Positions 1 through 10,725 of a stretch of DNA of 64,000 nucleotides are shown in pieces (the stretch's first letter is position 1; each line of letters opens with the position of its first letter). Source of the DNA: Syncephalis fuscata. Lineage: Eukaryota > Zoopagomycota > Zoopagomycetes > Zoopagales > Piptocephalidaceae. The stretch lies in contig JAHLTZ010000010.1 in assembly GCA_025786725.1 (NCBI GenBank), positions 248,001 through 312,000 of the forward strand, read 5' to 3'. A program made the translations under genes and the position numbers. The notes under the pieces are model-generated. The model saw only the letters and a program-made list of their open reading frames with translations. It had not been told where the DNA came from and made no database searches.

Positions 1-128
1 CTGCATTAATTATACTATTTACTGATTATACTAATTATTTAATGCTAATAGGCCGTAAGTAGCACTGTATATTGATGTCTTATATGTTAATTATATGACA
101 TATAATATCTATTTGTAAATACAGCATA
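1..128 (+). CDS. 3' end of a second microexon gene (copy B, partial)
   Basis: The window edge cuts this gene. Bases 1-51 are the tail of an intron, with a branch-like ctaat at 31-35 and the acceptor AG at 50-51. A 3-nt exon GCC follows (52-54), then an intron at 55-123 (gtaagt to cag), then a terminal exon from 124. In the phase-1 register of the complete gene at 19216-28676, GCC closes one codon of the form NGC. The terminal exon then adds the last two bases of a Pro codon and TAA at 126-128. The intron resembles those of the other gene, and the sequence after the stop is homologous to the sequence after that gene's stop. The rest of the array lies to the left, outside the window. The spliced structure is inferred. 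Confidence 0.6.
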
Positions 129-460
129 ATCAATGGTTGCAAGACATTAGCATTAATAGTGCAATCAAATCACTATTCCAATACACTTTAGGTATATATT
201 CGGTGAAAAGCAAGACCATTTGACAACTACGCCGTCCTGTCTATCCATATATCAAGTTTTGGCCAATGCTCCGGTTTATCCAGTTTTTAATTAATGGAAT
301 CATTATTTTATCAACAAGCTTGCATTTAGCTGTTTTTATTCAACTGTGCAGGCATATAGTAATAGACTTGTGGTTTCATCTTAACTGTATACAATCAAAT
401 TGCTATATCAATAACCATGTTTTATTTGCATCCAATAATGGCAATTATTGATCAAATAGT
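129..460 (+). repeat. Conserved 3' flank shared by the two microexon genes
   Basis: This stretch aligns with 28677-28925. Shared blocks include aagacatt, gcaaagcaaga or gaaaagcaagacc, a segment ending caatgg-acc/atcatta, and a block with tttattcaactattcag or tttattcaactgtgcag. The homology runs directly on from the stop codon of each gene, so it is probably 3' UTR and downstream DNA copied along with the gene. It shows that the two loci are paralogues, not independent minisatellites. Confidence 0.7.
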
Positions 461-1291
461 TAAATTAACAAAAGACATGCACAATTATATTTTATTAGCC
501 ATAGGCATAGGATGGTATGAATATGGTAATGTTAAATATGGATATTGTAATGATAAATGTTGGCAATAAAGTTGGCTGTGCTTATTTTTAAATATACCAT
601 GGATAGTAACAAATCTATCACTATCATATAAGAAAATGATATTGTACCAATATTGATATAGAATAAGCATCGATTGCTAACAACTTGGCACTACATTGTG
701 ACGACTAGCAACTTAATGGCTACCGTCTTGTTTACGCTTACTTCTATCATCCAAGCATTAGTGGCTACTAATTAATTGCTTAATATAACATGAACCGATG
801 TTATTATAAAATAAACAATAAATGATTTTCCTTTTAATTATTGATTACCATAGTTAAGCTTTTAATAACTAAATAACATTTGTAACTAAAGCAGAAAAAA
901 GAATACAGCACCAAAGATATAGATGTGTATTATAATTCCAATAAAGCTAGTGTTTTATAGTATATACTGTTGTTAATAGAATTGAACTTTGTCCATAAGG
1001 TTGCTCATATGTCAGTAGATAACAAGTATTTACTGGTTATGTCCTTGTATAAATGTTTGTTTATGATTGTTAGTACTAGTATTTAGTATATTGTTGATGT
1101 GACTATTTATATGTTATCATTGGCATATTGTTTAATTACATAGTGGACTTTATGGATCAATTTCATGGTAGATAATTACGCGGCCATAATACTGTAATTC
1201 GGTGCCGTAAAAATGTAATATTTATATATTTTTAATAGCTATGGCCATTATAAAGATGTAATGTGTTTGTTTCTAACAATCAAGCTATTTC
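461..1291. other. Gene-free AT-rich DNA
   Basis: I see no coding region here. About 990-1150 is a diverged copy of a dispersed sequence also found near 18320-18415 and 35690-35830; shared blocks include gctcatatg, gataacaagta and a block ending ttgtgact. Confidence 0.5.
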
Positions 1292-2180
1292 AAAAAATGA
1301 TTTCAACATAACTAGGTAGTAAATGTTAATATGGCGTTACAAATCATGTATAACTTTACATATAATAAAGCAAATCACTTGATATTGTGCACAAGTATAC
1401 ACGCGACATATAGATAGCCACTAGCAAATTACACTGCGGCTGTATTGCGTGATGATGTAATAGTTGTGATAATAGGCTAGTAAATGTGTAAAATGGCCAT
1501 TTTTTACCAACCATAAACTATATAACTAAAGGATATCAAAATAATTGCCGGATTCGTGTTTTTCATGCTTAGTTATACAGATTGGTATGATTTATAGAAC
1601 GCCGATTTTTGCAAAAAAAGTTCGCCAAAAATGCAACTTGCATGTTATTAATTAACGAAAAGTGCTTAAACTTTGTGACTTTAATACTTTTAATGTTAAG
1701 AATTAAATTTGGGCTAGAGTAAATCTAAAGCGCTCTATAATACTAGACAATTATAATAGCAAGCTAGTATGCAGAGATACCAATGTAAAGTGGCAATATA
1801 TATTATATACATACATGTATCTAATTATACGTAAATTGCATTTTTGGCAAACTTTTTTTGCAAAAATCGGCGTTCTATAAATCATACCAATCTGTATAAC
1901 TAAGCATGAAAAACACGAATCCGGCAATTATTTTGATATCCTTTAGTTATATAGTTTATGGTTGGTAAAAAATGGCCATTTTACACATTTACTAGCCTAT
2001 TATCACAACTATTACATCATCACGCAATACAGCCGCAGTGTAATTTGCTAGTAGCTATCTATATGTCGTGTGTATACTTGTGCACAATATCAAGCGATTT
2101 GCTTTATTATATGTAAAGTTATACATGATTTGTAACACCATATTAACATTTACTACCTAGTTATGTTGAAATCATTTTTA
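1292..2180. repeat. Long inverted repeat (foldback or MITE-like element)
   Basis: The left arm (about 1292-1639) and right arm (about 1833-2180) are inverted copies of roughly 348 bp around a spacer of about 193 bp. Reading them against each other I find about six mismatches, all transitions. The spacer has no coding potential. I cannot see a clear target-site duplication at the ends. Transcribed, the locus would fold into a very long hairpin. A degenerate single-arm relative lies at about 39327-39630. No transposase is visible, so if it is mobile it is non-autonomous. Confidence 0.85.
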
Positions 2181-3267
2181 ATACTACTTTATACTGTCAC
2201 GGCATTGAAGCAATAGTTTCACATTTTAAATCTATAAACTAGCATTTTATTGGTATTTAAGGCATAAATAAAATAATGTATTTTTACTACATTCATATCT
2301 ATCAGAAATAAAATACTTACGCTTTTACGATGGACATATGTTAAAATACCATATAATGGCTGTATTGCTATGTTAGTGTGACTGATAGATATCAAAGGAA
2401 ATTTAGGTTCTGCTATTAGCTATGTTTAATACAAATGATAGCATTATCAATGACAATAAATACAATATAGCCATAGTTGTATTTTGTTTCTATTTAGTAT
2501 CATACAAGTTATTCGGCATATTATAGTTTAGATGTAATAATCAATGCTAACTGTGAAGTAGTTTATTATTTGTTTGCTATTAACCAAACAAGACGCTGTA
2601 TTCTGAACGTTAGGATAAGTGTTAGTAAACATCAGAAGCTAGCGCTATGGAATGACATCAAGATAAGCCATTGTTCAGCTAAGTTATAATTTTTAAATCA
2701 AAGCTGCAAAAACACTATAATTAATTTGAGAATAATACAGTTAATAAAATACGTGAATTTATAAACTAATGTTTGTACTTGTTGTCACTACTATGAAAAT
2801 GAAACCAATATGTGCACAGCTTGTCTCTGATCAGTATTTAGTATAGCCCAGTTATAATAGAGCTTAGATAAGTCAATTTATTAAATTGGAATATCATCAA
2901 TTTGGTTGGTTTATTGTATGGATCAGCATGATCACGTAAAGACATAACATTTAAATTGAATAAAACTAACGAGCTGAGACATTTATCAAGACAGTATTAA
3001 AATCTACAATTTAGTAAAAGCTACAACATGTAATTACGTACGAAATATACAACATAAAAACACATTGGCAGAATAAAACATTCATTAGGCATTCATAATT
3101 ATATTAAAGATGTTGTTTTAGTTGATAAAACTTTATTTGAAAAAGTTGTATCAGATATTCATTGTATTTACCGAGTTGTCGTCACAAAACGCAAACTGCG
3201 CGTACATAAGAGACATGAGCTAGAGCTTAGAGTATTTAAAAACGCCGTTTATCTATTAAATCTAGAT
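2181..3267. other. Gene-free AT-rich DNA downstream of the repeat protein
   Basis: No supported coding region. The part nearest 3267 is presumably the 3' UTR of the minus-strand gene that follows. Confidence 0.5.
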
Positions 3268-6186
3268 TTAGTAAGCGCCGGTGTAACCATAGCTGGTGCT
3301 AGGATAGGAGTTGTAACCGCCGTTAGCTGGTGCAGATACCGGAGCTGGCGCATTTGGGTAGGCGTTATGCGAAGCTGGAGCTGGAGTGTCTGGGTAGGCA
3401 TTGTGAGAAGCTGGAGTGGTTGAAGCAGCTGGAGCTGGAGTCACTGGAGTGTATGAAGAGTGAGGGGCTGAAGTGACTGGAGCTGGAGTATCTGGGTAGG
3501 CGTTATACGAAGCTGGAGTGGTTGAGGTAGCTGGTGCTGGAGTTACTGGAGTGTATGAAGAATGAGGGGTTGAAGTGGCTGATGCTGGAGTAGTTGAAGT
3601 GGCTGGTGCTGGAGTCGCTGGAGTGTAAGAAGCTTGAGGGGCTGAAGTGGCGTGGGTCTCATTGTGGAAAGGAATGTGACCGCTGCACTTGGAGCCGGAG
3701 CCAGTACCGGTGCAGGTAGATGGAGCTGGAGTGGATGGAGTGGTAGTTTTACCGCAGCTAGTACCGGTGCAGGTAGATGGAGTTGGGACAACTGGGGTGG
3801 ATGGAGTAGTTGGGACATATCCGCCATAGGTGTCGTTACCAGCTGGAGTGGATGGAGTGGTAGTCTTACCGCAGCTAGTACCGGTGCAGGTAGATGGAGC
3901 TGAAGCAGATGGGGTGGATGGAGTAGTTGGTACATATCCGCCATAGGTGTCGTGACCAGCTGGAGCTGGAGTTGAGACGACTGGAGCTGGAGTGTCAGGG
4001 TAGGCGTTATGAGGAGCTGGAGCAGATGGGGTAGTTGGTACATATCCGCCATAGGTGTCGTGACCAGCTGGAGCTGGAGTTGGGACGACTGGAGCTGGAG
4101 TGTCAGGGTAGACGTTATGAGGAGCTGGGCTAACTGGAGTGGATGGAGTAGTTGGGACATATCCGCCATAGGTGTCGCTGCCAGATGGGACTGGGGCTGA
4201 AGTGGATGGCGTGGTGTAAGTCTCATGACCGGATGGGACCTGTGGCTTAGCTGGAACATAACCAAATGGAGCTGGTACACAAGTGCAGATCTGGTGGGTT
4301 GATGGAATATAGATAGGAGCTGGAGCAGATGGAACGACATAAGTGTTGTTATCAGATGAGACTGGAGCTGGAGCAGATGGGACATATCCGCCATAGGTGT
4401 CGTTACCAGCTGGAGCTGAGACAACTGGAGTGGATGGGATGGTTGGTACATATTCGCCATAAGTATCGTGACCAGCTGGAGTTGGAGCTGGGACTATTGG
4501 GGTAGATGGAGTAGTTGGGACATATCCGCCATAGGTGTCGCTGCCAGATGGAGCTGGAGCTGAAACTACTGGAGCTGGAGCAGATGGGACATATCCACCA
4601 TAGGTGTCGTTACCAGATGGAGTTGGAACGGTAGTTTTACCGCAGCTAGTACCGGTGCAGGTAGATGGAGCTGGAGCAGATGGGACATTACCGCCATAAG
4701 TGCTGTTGTCGTGATCACCTGAAGCTGGAGTAGCTGGTGCGGTCTTGTTGCATGGAGCCTTTGGAGTTGGAATGTCATCAGTGTCATTGCCAGCTGGAGT
4801 TGAAGCTGGAACAGATGGAACTGGAGTGGTAGTCTTACCGCAGCTAGTACCGGTGCAGGTAGATGGAGCTGGAGCAGATGGGACATTACCGCCATAAGTG
4901 TCGTTACCAGATGGAGTTGGAACGGTAGTTTTACCGCAGCTAGTACCGGTGCAGGTAGATGGAGCTGGAGCAGATGGGACATTACCGCCATAAGTGCTGT
5001 TGTCGTGATCACCTGAAGCTGGAGTAGCTGGTGCGGTCTTGTTGCATGGAGCCTTTGGAGTTGGAATGTCATCAGTGTCATTGCCAGCTGGAGTTGAAGC
5101 TGGAACAGATGGAACTGGAGTGGTAGTCTTACCGCAGCTAGTACCGGTGCAGGTAGATGGAGCTGGAGCAGATGGGACATTACCGCCATAAGTGTCGTTA
5201 CCAGATGGAGTTGGAACGGTTGTTTTACCGCAGCTAGTACCGGTGCAGGTAGATGGAGCTGGAGCAGATGGGACATTACCGCCATAAGTGCTGTTGTCGT
5301 GATCACCTGAAGCTGGAGTAGCTGGTGCGGTCTTGTTGCATGGAGCCTTTGGAGTTGGAATGTCATCAGTGTCATTGCCGGCTGGAGTTGAAGCTGGAAC
5401 AGATGGAACTGGAGTGGTAGTCTTACCGCAGCTAGTACCGGTGCAGGTAGATGGAGCTGGAGCAGATGGGACATTACCGCCATAAGTGCTGTTGTCGTGA
5501 TCACCTGAAGCTGGAGTAGCTGGTGCGGTCTTGTTGCATGGGGCCTTTGGAGCTGGGGCATCATAAACATCATCGCCAGCTGGAGTTGGGACTGGAGCTG
5601 ATGGAGTCTCATTGTATTCACCACCTGGAGTTGGAGTATCATGGTACTCACCACCTGGAGCTGGTGCTGATGGAGTCTCATCGTATTCACCACCTGGAGT
5701 TGGAGTATCATGGTACTCACCACCTGGAGCTGGAGCTGGAGCTGATGGAGTATCATGGTATTCACCACCTGGAGCTGGAGCTGATGGAGTATCATGGTAT
5801 TCACCACCTGGAGCTGGAGCTGATGGAGTATCATGGTATTCACCACCTGGAGCTGGAGCTGATGGAGTATCATGGTATTCACCACCTGGAGTTGATGGAA
5901 TCGATGGAACATTTGATTCAGGTGCTCTGGCTCTGCACTTGAACACGCTGCAGCAAATAGGATGCTTGGTGTTGCACTTGACATTTTGGGTGGTCGTGTG
6001 CTTTGGTGTAGTAGTGCACGTACCATCAACACGCTTTAGATTACCGTTAACAGTGCCGCAGTGGTGGGCACCATTGTAGCAATGGAAAGTAGCGGTACCA
6101 CAGCCATCGCTGATGATTCCGGGGCTAGCAATGACGCTCTGGGCGGCAAGGATAAGAGCAGCAGACAAAATAAAAGCACCCTTCAT
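3268..6186 (-). CDS. Secreted Pro/Ala/Thr-rich repetitive surface or cell-wall protein
   Basis: Single-exon ORF of 972 aa. Residues 1-20 form a clear signal peptide (Met, Lys, a hydrophobic core, Ala-x-Ala-like cut). A Cys-rich N-terminal region of about 60 residues follows, with at least eight cysteines, including CCSVFKC. The rest is low-complexity mucin-like sequence built from short modules such as GGEYHDTPSAPAP, STCTGTSCGKTT, GNDTYGG and HNAYPDTPAP, with many N-x-T sequons and dense Pro/Thr/Ser suited to O-glycosylation. The tail (ending YGYTGAY) has no GPI signal. The role is inferred as an extracellular or wall-associated structural or adhesive protein; I do not recognise a named family. 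Codon choice is GC-richer than the surrounding DNA, as expected for an expressed gene. Confidence 0.85.
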   Translation of the reverse strand: MKGAFILSAALILAAQSVIASPGIISDGCGTATFHCYNGAHHCGTVNGNLKRVDGTCTTTPKHTTTQNVKCNTKHPICCSVFKCRARAPESNVPSIPSTPGGEYHDTPSAPAPGGEYHDTPSAPAPGGEYHDTPSAPAPGGEYHDTPSAPAPAPGGEYHDTPTPGGEYDETPSAPAPGGEYHDTPTPGGEYNETPSAPVPTPAGDDVYDAPAPKAPCNKTAPATPASGDHDNSTYGGNVPSAPAPSTCTGTSCGKTTTPVPSVPASTPAGNDTDDIPTPKAPCNKTAPATPASGDHDNSTYGGNVPSAPAPSTCTGTSCGKTTVPTPSGNDTYGGNVPSAPAPSTCTGTSCGKTTTPVPSVPASTPAGNDTDDIPTPKAPCNKTAPATPASGDHDNSTYGGNVPSAPAPSTCTGTSCGKTTVPTPSGNDTYGGNVPSAPAPSTCTGTSCGKTTTPVPSVPASTPAGNDTDDIPTPKAPCNKTAPATPASGDHDNSTYGGNVPSAPAPSTCTGTSCGKTTVPTPSGNDTYGGYVPSAPAPVVSAPAPSGSDTYGGYVPTTPSTPIVPAPTPAGHDTYGEYVPTIPSTPVVSAPAGNDTYGGYVPSAPAPVSSDNNTYVVPSAPAPIYIPSTHQICTCVPAPFGYVPAKPQVPSGHETYTTPSTSAPVPSGSDTYGGYVPTTPSTPVSPAPHNVYPDTPAPVVPTPAPAGHDTYGGYVPTTPSAPAPHNAYPDTPAPVVSTPAPAGHDTYGGYVPTTPSTPSASAPSTCTGTSCGKTTTPSTPAGNDTYGGYVPTTPSTPVVPTPSTCTGTSCGKTTTPSTPAPSTCTGTGSGSKCSGHIPFHNETHATSAPQASYTPATPAPATSTTPASATSTPHSSYTPVTPAPATSTTPASYNAYPDTPAPVTSAPHSSYTPVTPAPAASTTPASHNAYPDTPAPASHNAYPNAPAPVSAPANGGYNSYPSTSYGYTGAY
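4627..5555 (-). repeat. 294-bp coding tandem repeat inside the secreted protein
   Basis: A block starting aacggtagttttaccgcagc recurs at 4627, 4921 and 5215 (in the last as aacggttgtttt). The period is exactly 294 bp, or 98 codons, with nearly identical DNA, and a partial fourth copy follows to about 5555. The near identity points to recent unequal exchange, so copy number is probably polymorphic and prone to assembly collapse. Confidence 0.85.
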
Positions 6187-7703
6187 ATTGGATAAGTAAA
6201 TGTGTTCGCAAGAAAGACTACTAGTATCGGTTAATAATTTTGTTGGTGCAAGTGAAAAATCTAGCTATTGCTTCACAGGCAGCTGAAAGAATAAACGCAA
6301 TTAATAGGGTGCGATATAGAAACGTGTAGCGTTACTAAAACGTAATAAGACGAGGAGAGGCGTAAAACTTCGAGTAAATAGTGGCAACTGCCTTAGGAAG
6401 CGAGGATATGGTATTCGGGGAATGACCAACATTTGCCCTGCTATATAGATGCTCTTGCCACGTAGAAGCATCCGGTCTTGTACTCATTATTACCATTTTG
6501 AATAACACCAAAAGCACGTATTCGGAGACAGAAACGAAAAACGTGTATATTTCAACCAACTGTCTAGAACGCAAATGGCAATTACTTTATTAGGAAGTGT
6601 TTGGCGTGTTTGTGAAACCAACTCAGTAAATTGCATTTACAGGCGTAATCAAAAATGGAAATTGAAAATTTTTGCCATTCTTTCACCTCCTGGCCATGTG
6701 AACCTAGACTATTTTTCCGCTAATTGGATGTTTTAGGCTTAAGTTTGCTCTTTTTTCCAGTTATTTACCACGTATTTGGTAAAGGAGTTTATCGCCGGAA
6801 GAGAAGAAATCCATGCCTCCTTGTTGCAGCACAATGACATCGTGCGCTCGTAATAACAAATCCGTTATGGAAAAGCAAATAAACGCTGCTGAGCAAATTC
6901 ACTGCAAATCAATTAACAAATACGTACAACGTTAGCAATTTGGTTCCAAAAAAAACAGATAATAAACTCGTTGTTGTGCGCCGGCCCGTATCTATACCGA
7001 ATAAATCCAGGCCTTAGTTTATGATATCAACTAAATTCGCATGGCTGTACAATATCATGGTGCCGAAACGATAATACATTCTAGTCTTGTAGCACCTCTT
7101 TTTTTAACAGTTGCTAGTAGTTGCCCTGACCAACTATCTTTATGTGGCGTCTTTACAAGTCATATTGGCCTTAAACAATGAATTAATTTTCAAAATATAC
7201 CCAAGCTGATGGATGAGCAACAGAACGGCCCTGCATATTTATTTAGGTAGCAGGCCATGTGTTTGCGTTATAAATAAATGCACTTCCAAACGCCACTGAT
7301 AAAAACAATACTCCGCCTTAGTATTGTATCGCCATTATCTGACTTGCACAAAACTTTAATGCCAATCGTCGAATTTTTTTTAGTAATCTAAGATTAAGAA
7401 TGGGGCTAGACGTGTACAAATTATGACTAACATTACACGTACCATTATTTAGATATTAAAGTTAATAAATTGCTAGCACTATTAATAGCAAAATACCATT
7501 TTATGTTAAAAATTTAGGCCAATAACTACTTTACCAAAAGCAGTAAATTAAAGACTTTTATTTTTACTTTCTAGAACTATCTAATAAATATTGCAACAAC
7601 CATTCGCTCAACCATTTGTATTTGTTTTATTTTGTTTTAATGCTTGTTCTGATAGAAATACTGTAGTTTAATAATGATTCTGATCAATTTTCTAATCAAG
7701 ACT
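6187..7703. other. Intergenic region
   Basis: It holds the divergent upstream regions of the secreted-protein gene (-) and the subtilase (+). A minus-strand ORF of 79 codons at 6335-6574 has no recognisable motif and I do not accept it as a gene. Nothing else is supported. Confidence 0.4.
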
Positions 7704-9781
7704 ATGTATTATTTTAAAATCACAGCAGCATTAATTTTATTATTAATGCAGTTGAATGAAGTCCCAAATGCTACATTAGGATGATCAGCCTTATCAGCTC
7801 TGTGTTATAATAAAACAGCAATAACAACAGCCGATACATCAGATAATTATGTTAAACAAAACATACCACGCTTAGTTAAACGTTTTACTCAAAAATTAAA
7901 ACAAAGAACTGTTGCACAGGATTATAAAATCATTGGATTTGGAATGGCACCAACCATAAAATATCTGAAAACCAACAGTTTGGTAAGTCCCATGGTACCA
8001 CATGCATCTACTGGTGTAGATACTATGCATCGCCAAGGTGTAATGGGCAAAGGAGTTAAAATAGCCATTATAGATAGTGGCGTCGATTATTTACATCCAG
8101 CGCTTGGGGGCGCATTTGGTCCTAATCACAAGGTGGCTTTTGGCTATGACTTTGTTGGTGACAGCTATGGCGACACGGGTGTTGCCGCCGCAAAAAAAGA
8201 TCCTATGGATTGCATGGGCCACGGTACACGTATAGCCGGTATAGTTGCAGCAAACACAGCTACATTTGTTGGAGTAGCACCTGAGGCGAAACTTGGGCCT
8301 ATTGCATAATTGGTTGCAGATTTGCGCCTGCTTCCATGTCAATTATAAAACAGGCATTCGACATGGCAGACACGGACGGCATGCATATTATTAATATTTC
8401 ATTCAGCAATTATCTGGGCAACAATGGAGCACTTTTGTCTAGTTTTGTGGAGCAATACACTCAGCGAGGAATCATTATTACTGCGTCGACTGGTAATATA
8501 CGACAAATGCAGAAAATAACGTGGACTTCTAATGTACCGAGTATTGCGCCATCTGTAATTTCAGTTGGTTCCATGGATATACCGTACATTATATCCGATT
8601 CGTTTAAAGCTGTTGGCCTTGGCACGGATGCTATTATGTACAAAAACATTTGCTTTAATATTCAACTGTTATTAAGAGAATATGATGTGATTACAATGCA
8701 TTATTCAGAATATCCAGATCAATGTACCATTCCAAATAATGCAAATGGCAAGATAGTCTGGATGCCATATGATGGATGCGATATTAGTCGTTTATTTAAA
8801 AATATGAAAAATAGTGGCGTTGTCGGTAGTATAATTTTAAATTCTGACAAAAAATACAACAATTGTTTAGTTCCAGCTATTTCTGTTGGTAATCAGTTTG
8901 CCAAGATTGCTTCAGAATTGATTGCAAAAGGACAATCACTCAGACTTGGGTTCTATGGACACAAATCTCACGTTCCAGATACAAGCAGTATCTCGGGCTC
9001 TATTTCTGCAGCCTGGGGGCCATCGTTAGACCTTGGAATGAATCCAGATATTATGGCGCCCGGCGTAGCAATGTTTACAACTACAAATAAGGCTGAGAAA
9101 TTTCAGATTGATCGTGGTACATCATTTGCAGCGCCTTATGTGGCAGGTGTGGCCGCGCTCTATCTTCAGGCACATGCCAGTGCAGACGATAATATTAAGC
9201 GATTTAATCCAGTAGAATTTAAGAAGACTATCCAAAGTACGGCAATACCTTGCATAATGCCACATACACAGCTTGCTGGATCGGTGGCTCAGCAAGGCGC
9301 TGGGCTTGTTTGTATCGATCGAGCCATGTTGGTCTCATTTACTGTGTCGCCCTCGGTGATAGAGCTTGGAGATAGGCAGACAAAGGCCATGTATCAGGAT
9401 GGAAAACTAAGTCGGATAACTATTTATAATCCAGCATCTGTTGTAAAAACATTTACCACTACTCATTTACCTGCCGTATCAATGCGTGGATTTGATAGCA
9501 ATGGTAAGGAGTTCAGGCCACCACAGATTTGTGAGATACATGCAAAAGCTATTTTTTCCAAATATACATCGGTAGAACCAGAGACATCAGTGTCGATTAG
9601 CATTAAATTCGACATACCGCTTTTACGTGCCTACAAAGACCACTGGCTTTACTCTGGTTATATTATCGTCGATCCAGATCACAAACCAAACCGCCCATCT
9701 TCAAGCCAGGCTATTTATATACCTTATTTTGGGCTTAATGGTAGCATAAACAATATTAGAAAAATGGTTAAACAGCCGTAA
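7704..9781 (+). pseudogene. Subtilisin-like serine protease (S8), disrupted
   Basis: The reading starts at ATG 7704 with a hydrophobic signal peptide, then meets an in-frame TGA at 7782-7784 and continues through a propeptide-like stretch. The catalytic domain is recognisable. The Asp motif (AIIDSGVDYLHP) and the His motif (CMGHGTR) lie in the first part; the Ser motif (GTSFAAPYVAG) lies in the second. A PA-like insert (GKIVWMPYDGC) precedes the Ser motif, and an Fn3-like domain begins near SPSVIELGD. The two parts are out of frame: at GGG 8295-8297 one G appears to be missing, and restoring it would give a 693-codon frame apart from the TGA. The C-terminus is short compared with large fungal extracellular subtilases. 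The nonsense codon together with the frameshift argues for a pseudogene, although the frameshift could be an assembly error. Confidence 0.85.
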
Positions 9782-10517
9782 TATATGCTACTTTAAACAT
9801 AACATTTAATGTTACTATACAAAAACAGCTATATTAACACAAACAATGTTTGTAAAATATTTTATACTAAATATGTAGATATACTATAAATTACATTTAT
9901 TTATTTAAAAAATGTTCATTTATTTAGTAAATGTTAAATACGTAATTACACATAGTACATTATTTGTATAATAATAGTTTATTGTATGGATGCATAAGTC
10001 GCCATAGTATATTATTATGTATACTAATAATAAGTAATTTGCTACATTGTATACTTGTTGCATTTTTTCAAAATAGTGCCAAATACTTGTGCAACAAAAT
10101 GGTCAATCAATCATCAGTTAAACAAACACATAGACACTTAATTGTCAGCACACAACAAACAACACAGCTATGTTATCATTTGCTTTTTACTATTTTGGAT
10201 CAAATAAATTTAACTTGAATACAATTAACTAATCATAGCATAAATAGTGACAACATCATTTAACTAGCATTTTGCTTTTATCCTATGTCTTACCACAATC
10301 ATATCGCAGCAATATAATATTACCTAATATATAAATAATACTTGTTTATTTAAATAATAAACAATTAATTTATATTAAATACATTTAAAATATACTTTTA
10401 AACAGCAAAAAACAACACTGCAGCTTGCAACAGACTACGCTGCACCGCTAGCCATCTAGTTAGTTAGCAAAATAAACAAAATTTTAGCAAAAATGAACCC
10501 AGTGCGCGCTGGCAGGC
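9782..10517. other. Gene-free AT-rich DNA
   Basis: No coding region is supported. It lies between the 3' end of the subtilase and the downstream end of the Pol III genes. Confidence 0.4.
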
Positions 10518-10522
10518 AAAAA
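10518..10522 (-). terminator. Pol III terminator (T5) after the tRNA
   Basis: On the minus strand a run of five T lies 4-8 nt past the tRNA 3' end, the usual Pol III stop. No T4 or longer run is present between the 5S gene and the tRNA, so this may terminate a joint 5S-tRNA transcript. Confidence 0.65.
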
Positions 10523-10525
10523 GAC

Positions 10526-10600
10526 TGCTCACTACAGGGATCGAACCTGTGACCTTGGCGTTATTAGCACCACGCTCTAAACCAACTGAGCTAAGCGAGC
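10526..10600 (-). tRNA. tRNA-Ile (anticodon AAT)
   Basis: The acceptor stem GCTCGCT pairs with AGTGAGC with one G-T pair, followed by the discriminator A. The D arm starts TAGCTCAGTTGG. The anticodon stem TGGTG/CGCCA holds loop CTAATAA, giving anticodon AAT. The T arm ACAGG-TTCGATC-CCTGT contains a good B box. There is no intron. It decodes Ile codon AUU (and AUC after A34 to inosine editing). It lies 7 nt downstream of the 5S rRNA gene on the same strand. Confidence 0.95.
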
Positions 10601-10607
10601 CGATAGA

Positions 10608-10725
10608 AACTACATTACTTCTCATTCCCGCGTGGTCCCCCACCGCAGTACTACAGAAGCGCGGCCTAACTTAACTTCGGAGATCGGACGGGATCCGGTG
10701 CTTTCTAGGCGCAATGAACGTAGTT
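10608..10725 (-). rRNA. 5S ribosomal RNA
   Basis: The minus strand carries the conserved 5S core: AAGCACCGGATCCCGTCCGA, then ATCTCCGAAGTTAAG, GTAGTACTG and GGTGGGGGACCAC followed by GGGAAT. The ends AACTAC and GTAGTT pair as helix I, giving about 118 nt, the normal 5S length. It is a single dispersed 5S gene, not part of an rDNA unit, and a tRNA-Ile follows directly. Its own 3' flank lacks a T4 terminator. Confidence 0.93.

Noticed and set aside
3543-6079. Several overlapping ORFs on both strands within the secreted-protein gene
   Set aside because: Shadows of the repetitive coding frame; none has a signal peptide or domain.
6335-6574. 79-codon minus-strand ORF upstream of the secreted-protein gene
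   Set aside because: No motif, no splice partners, and it lies in a probable promoter region.
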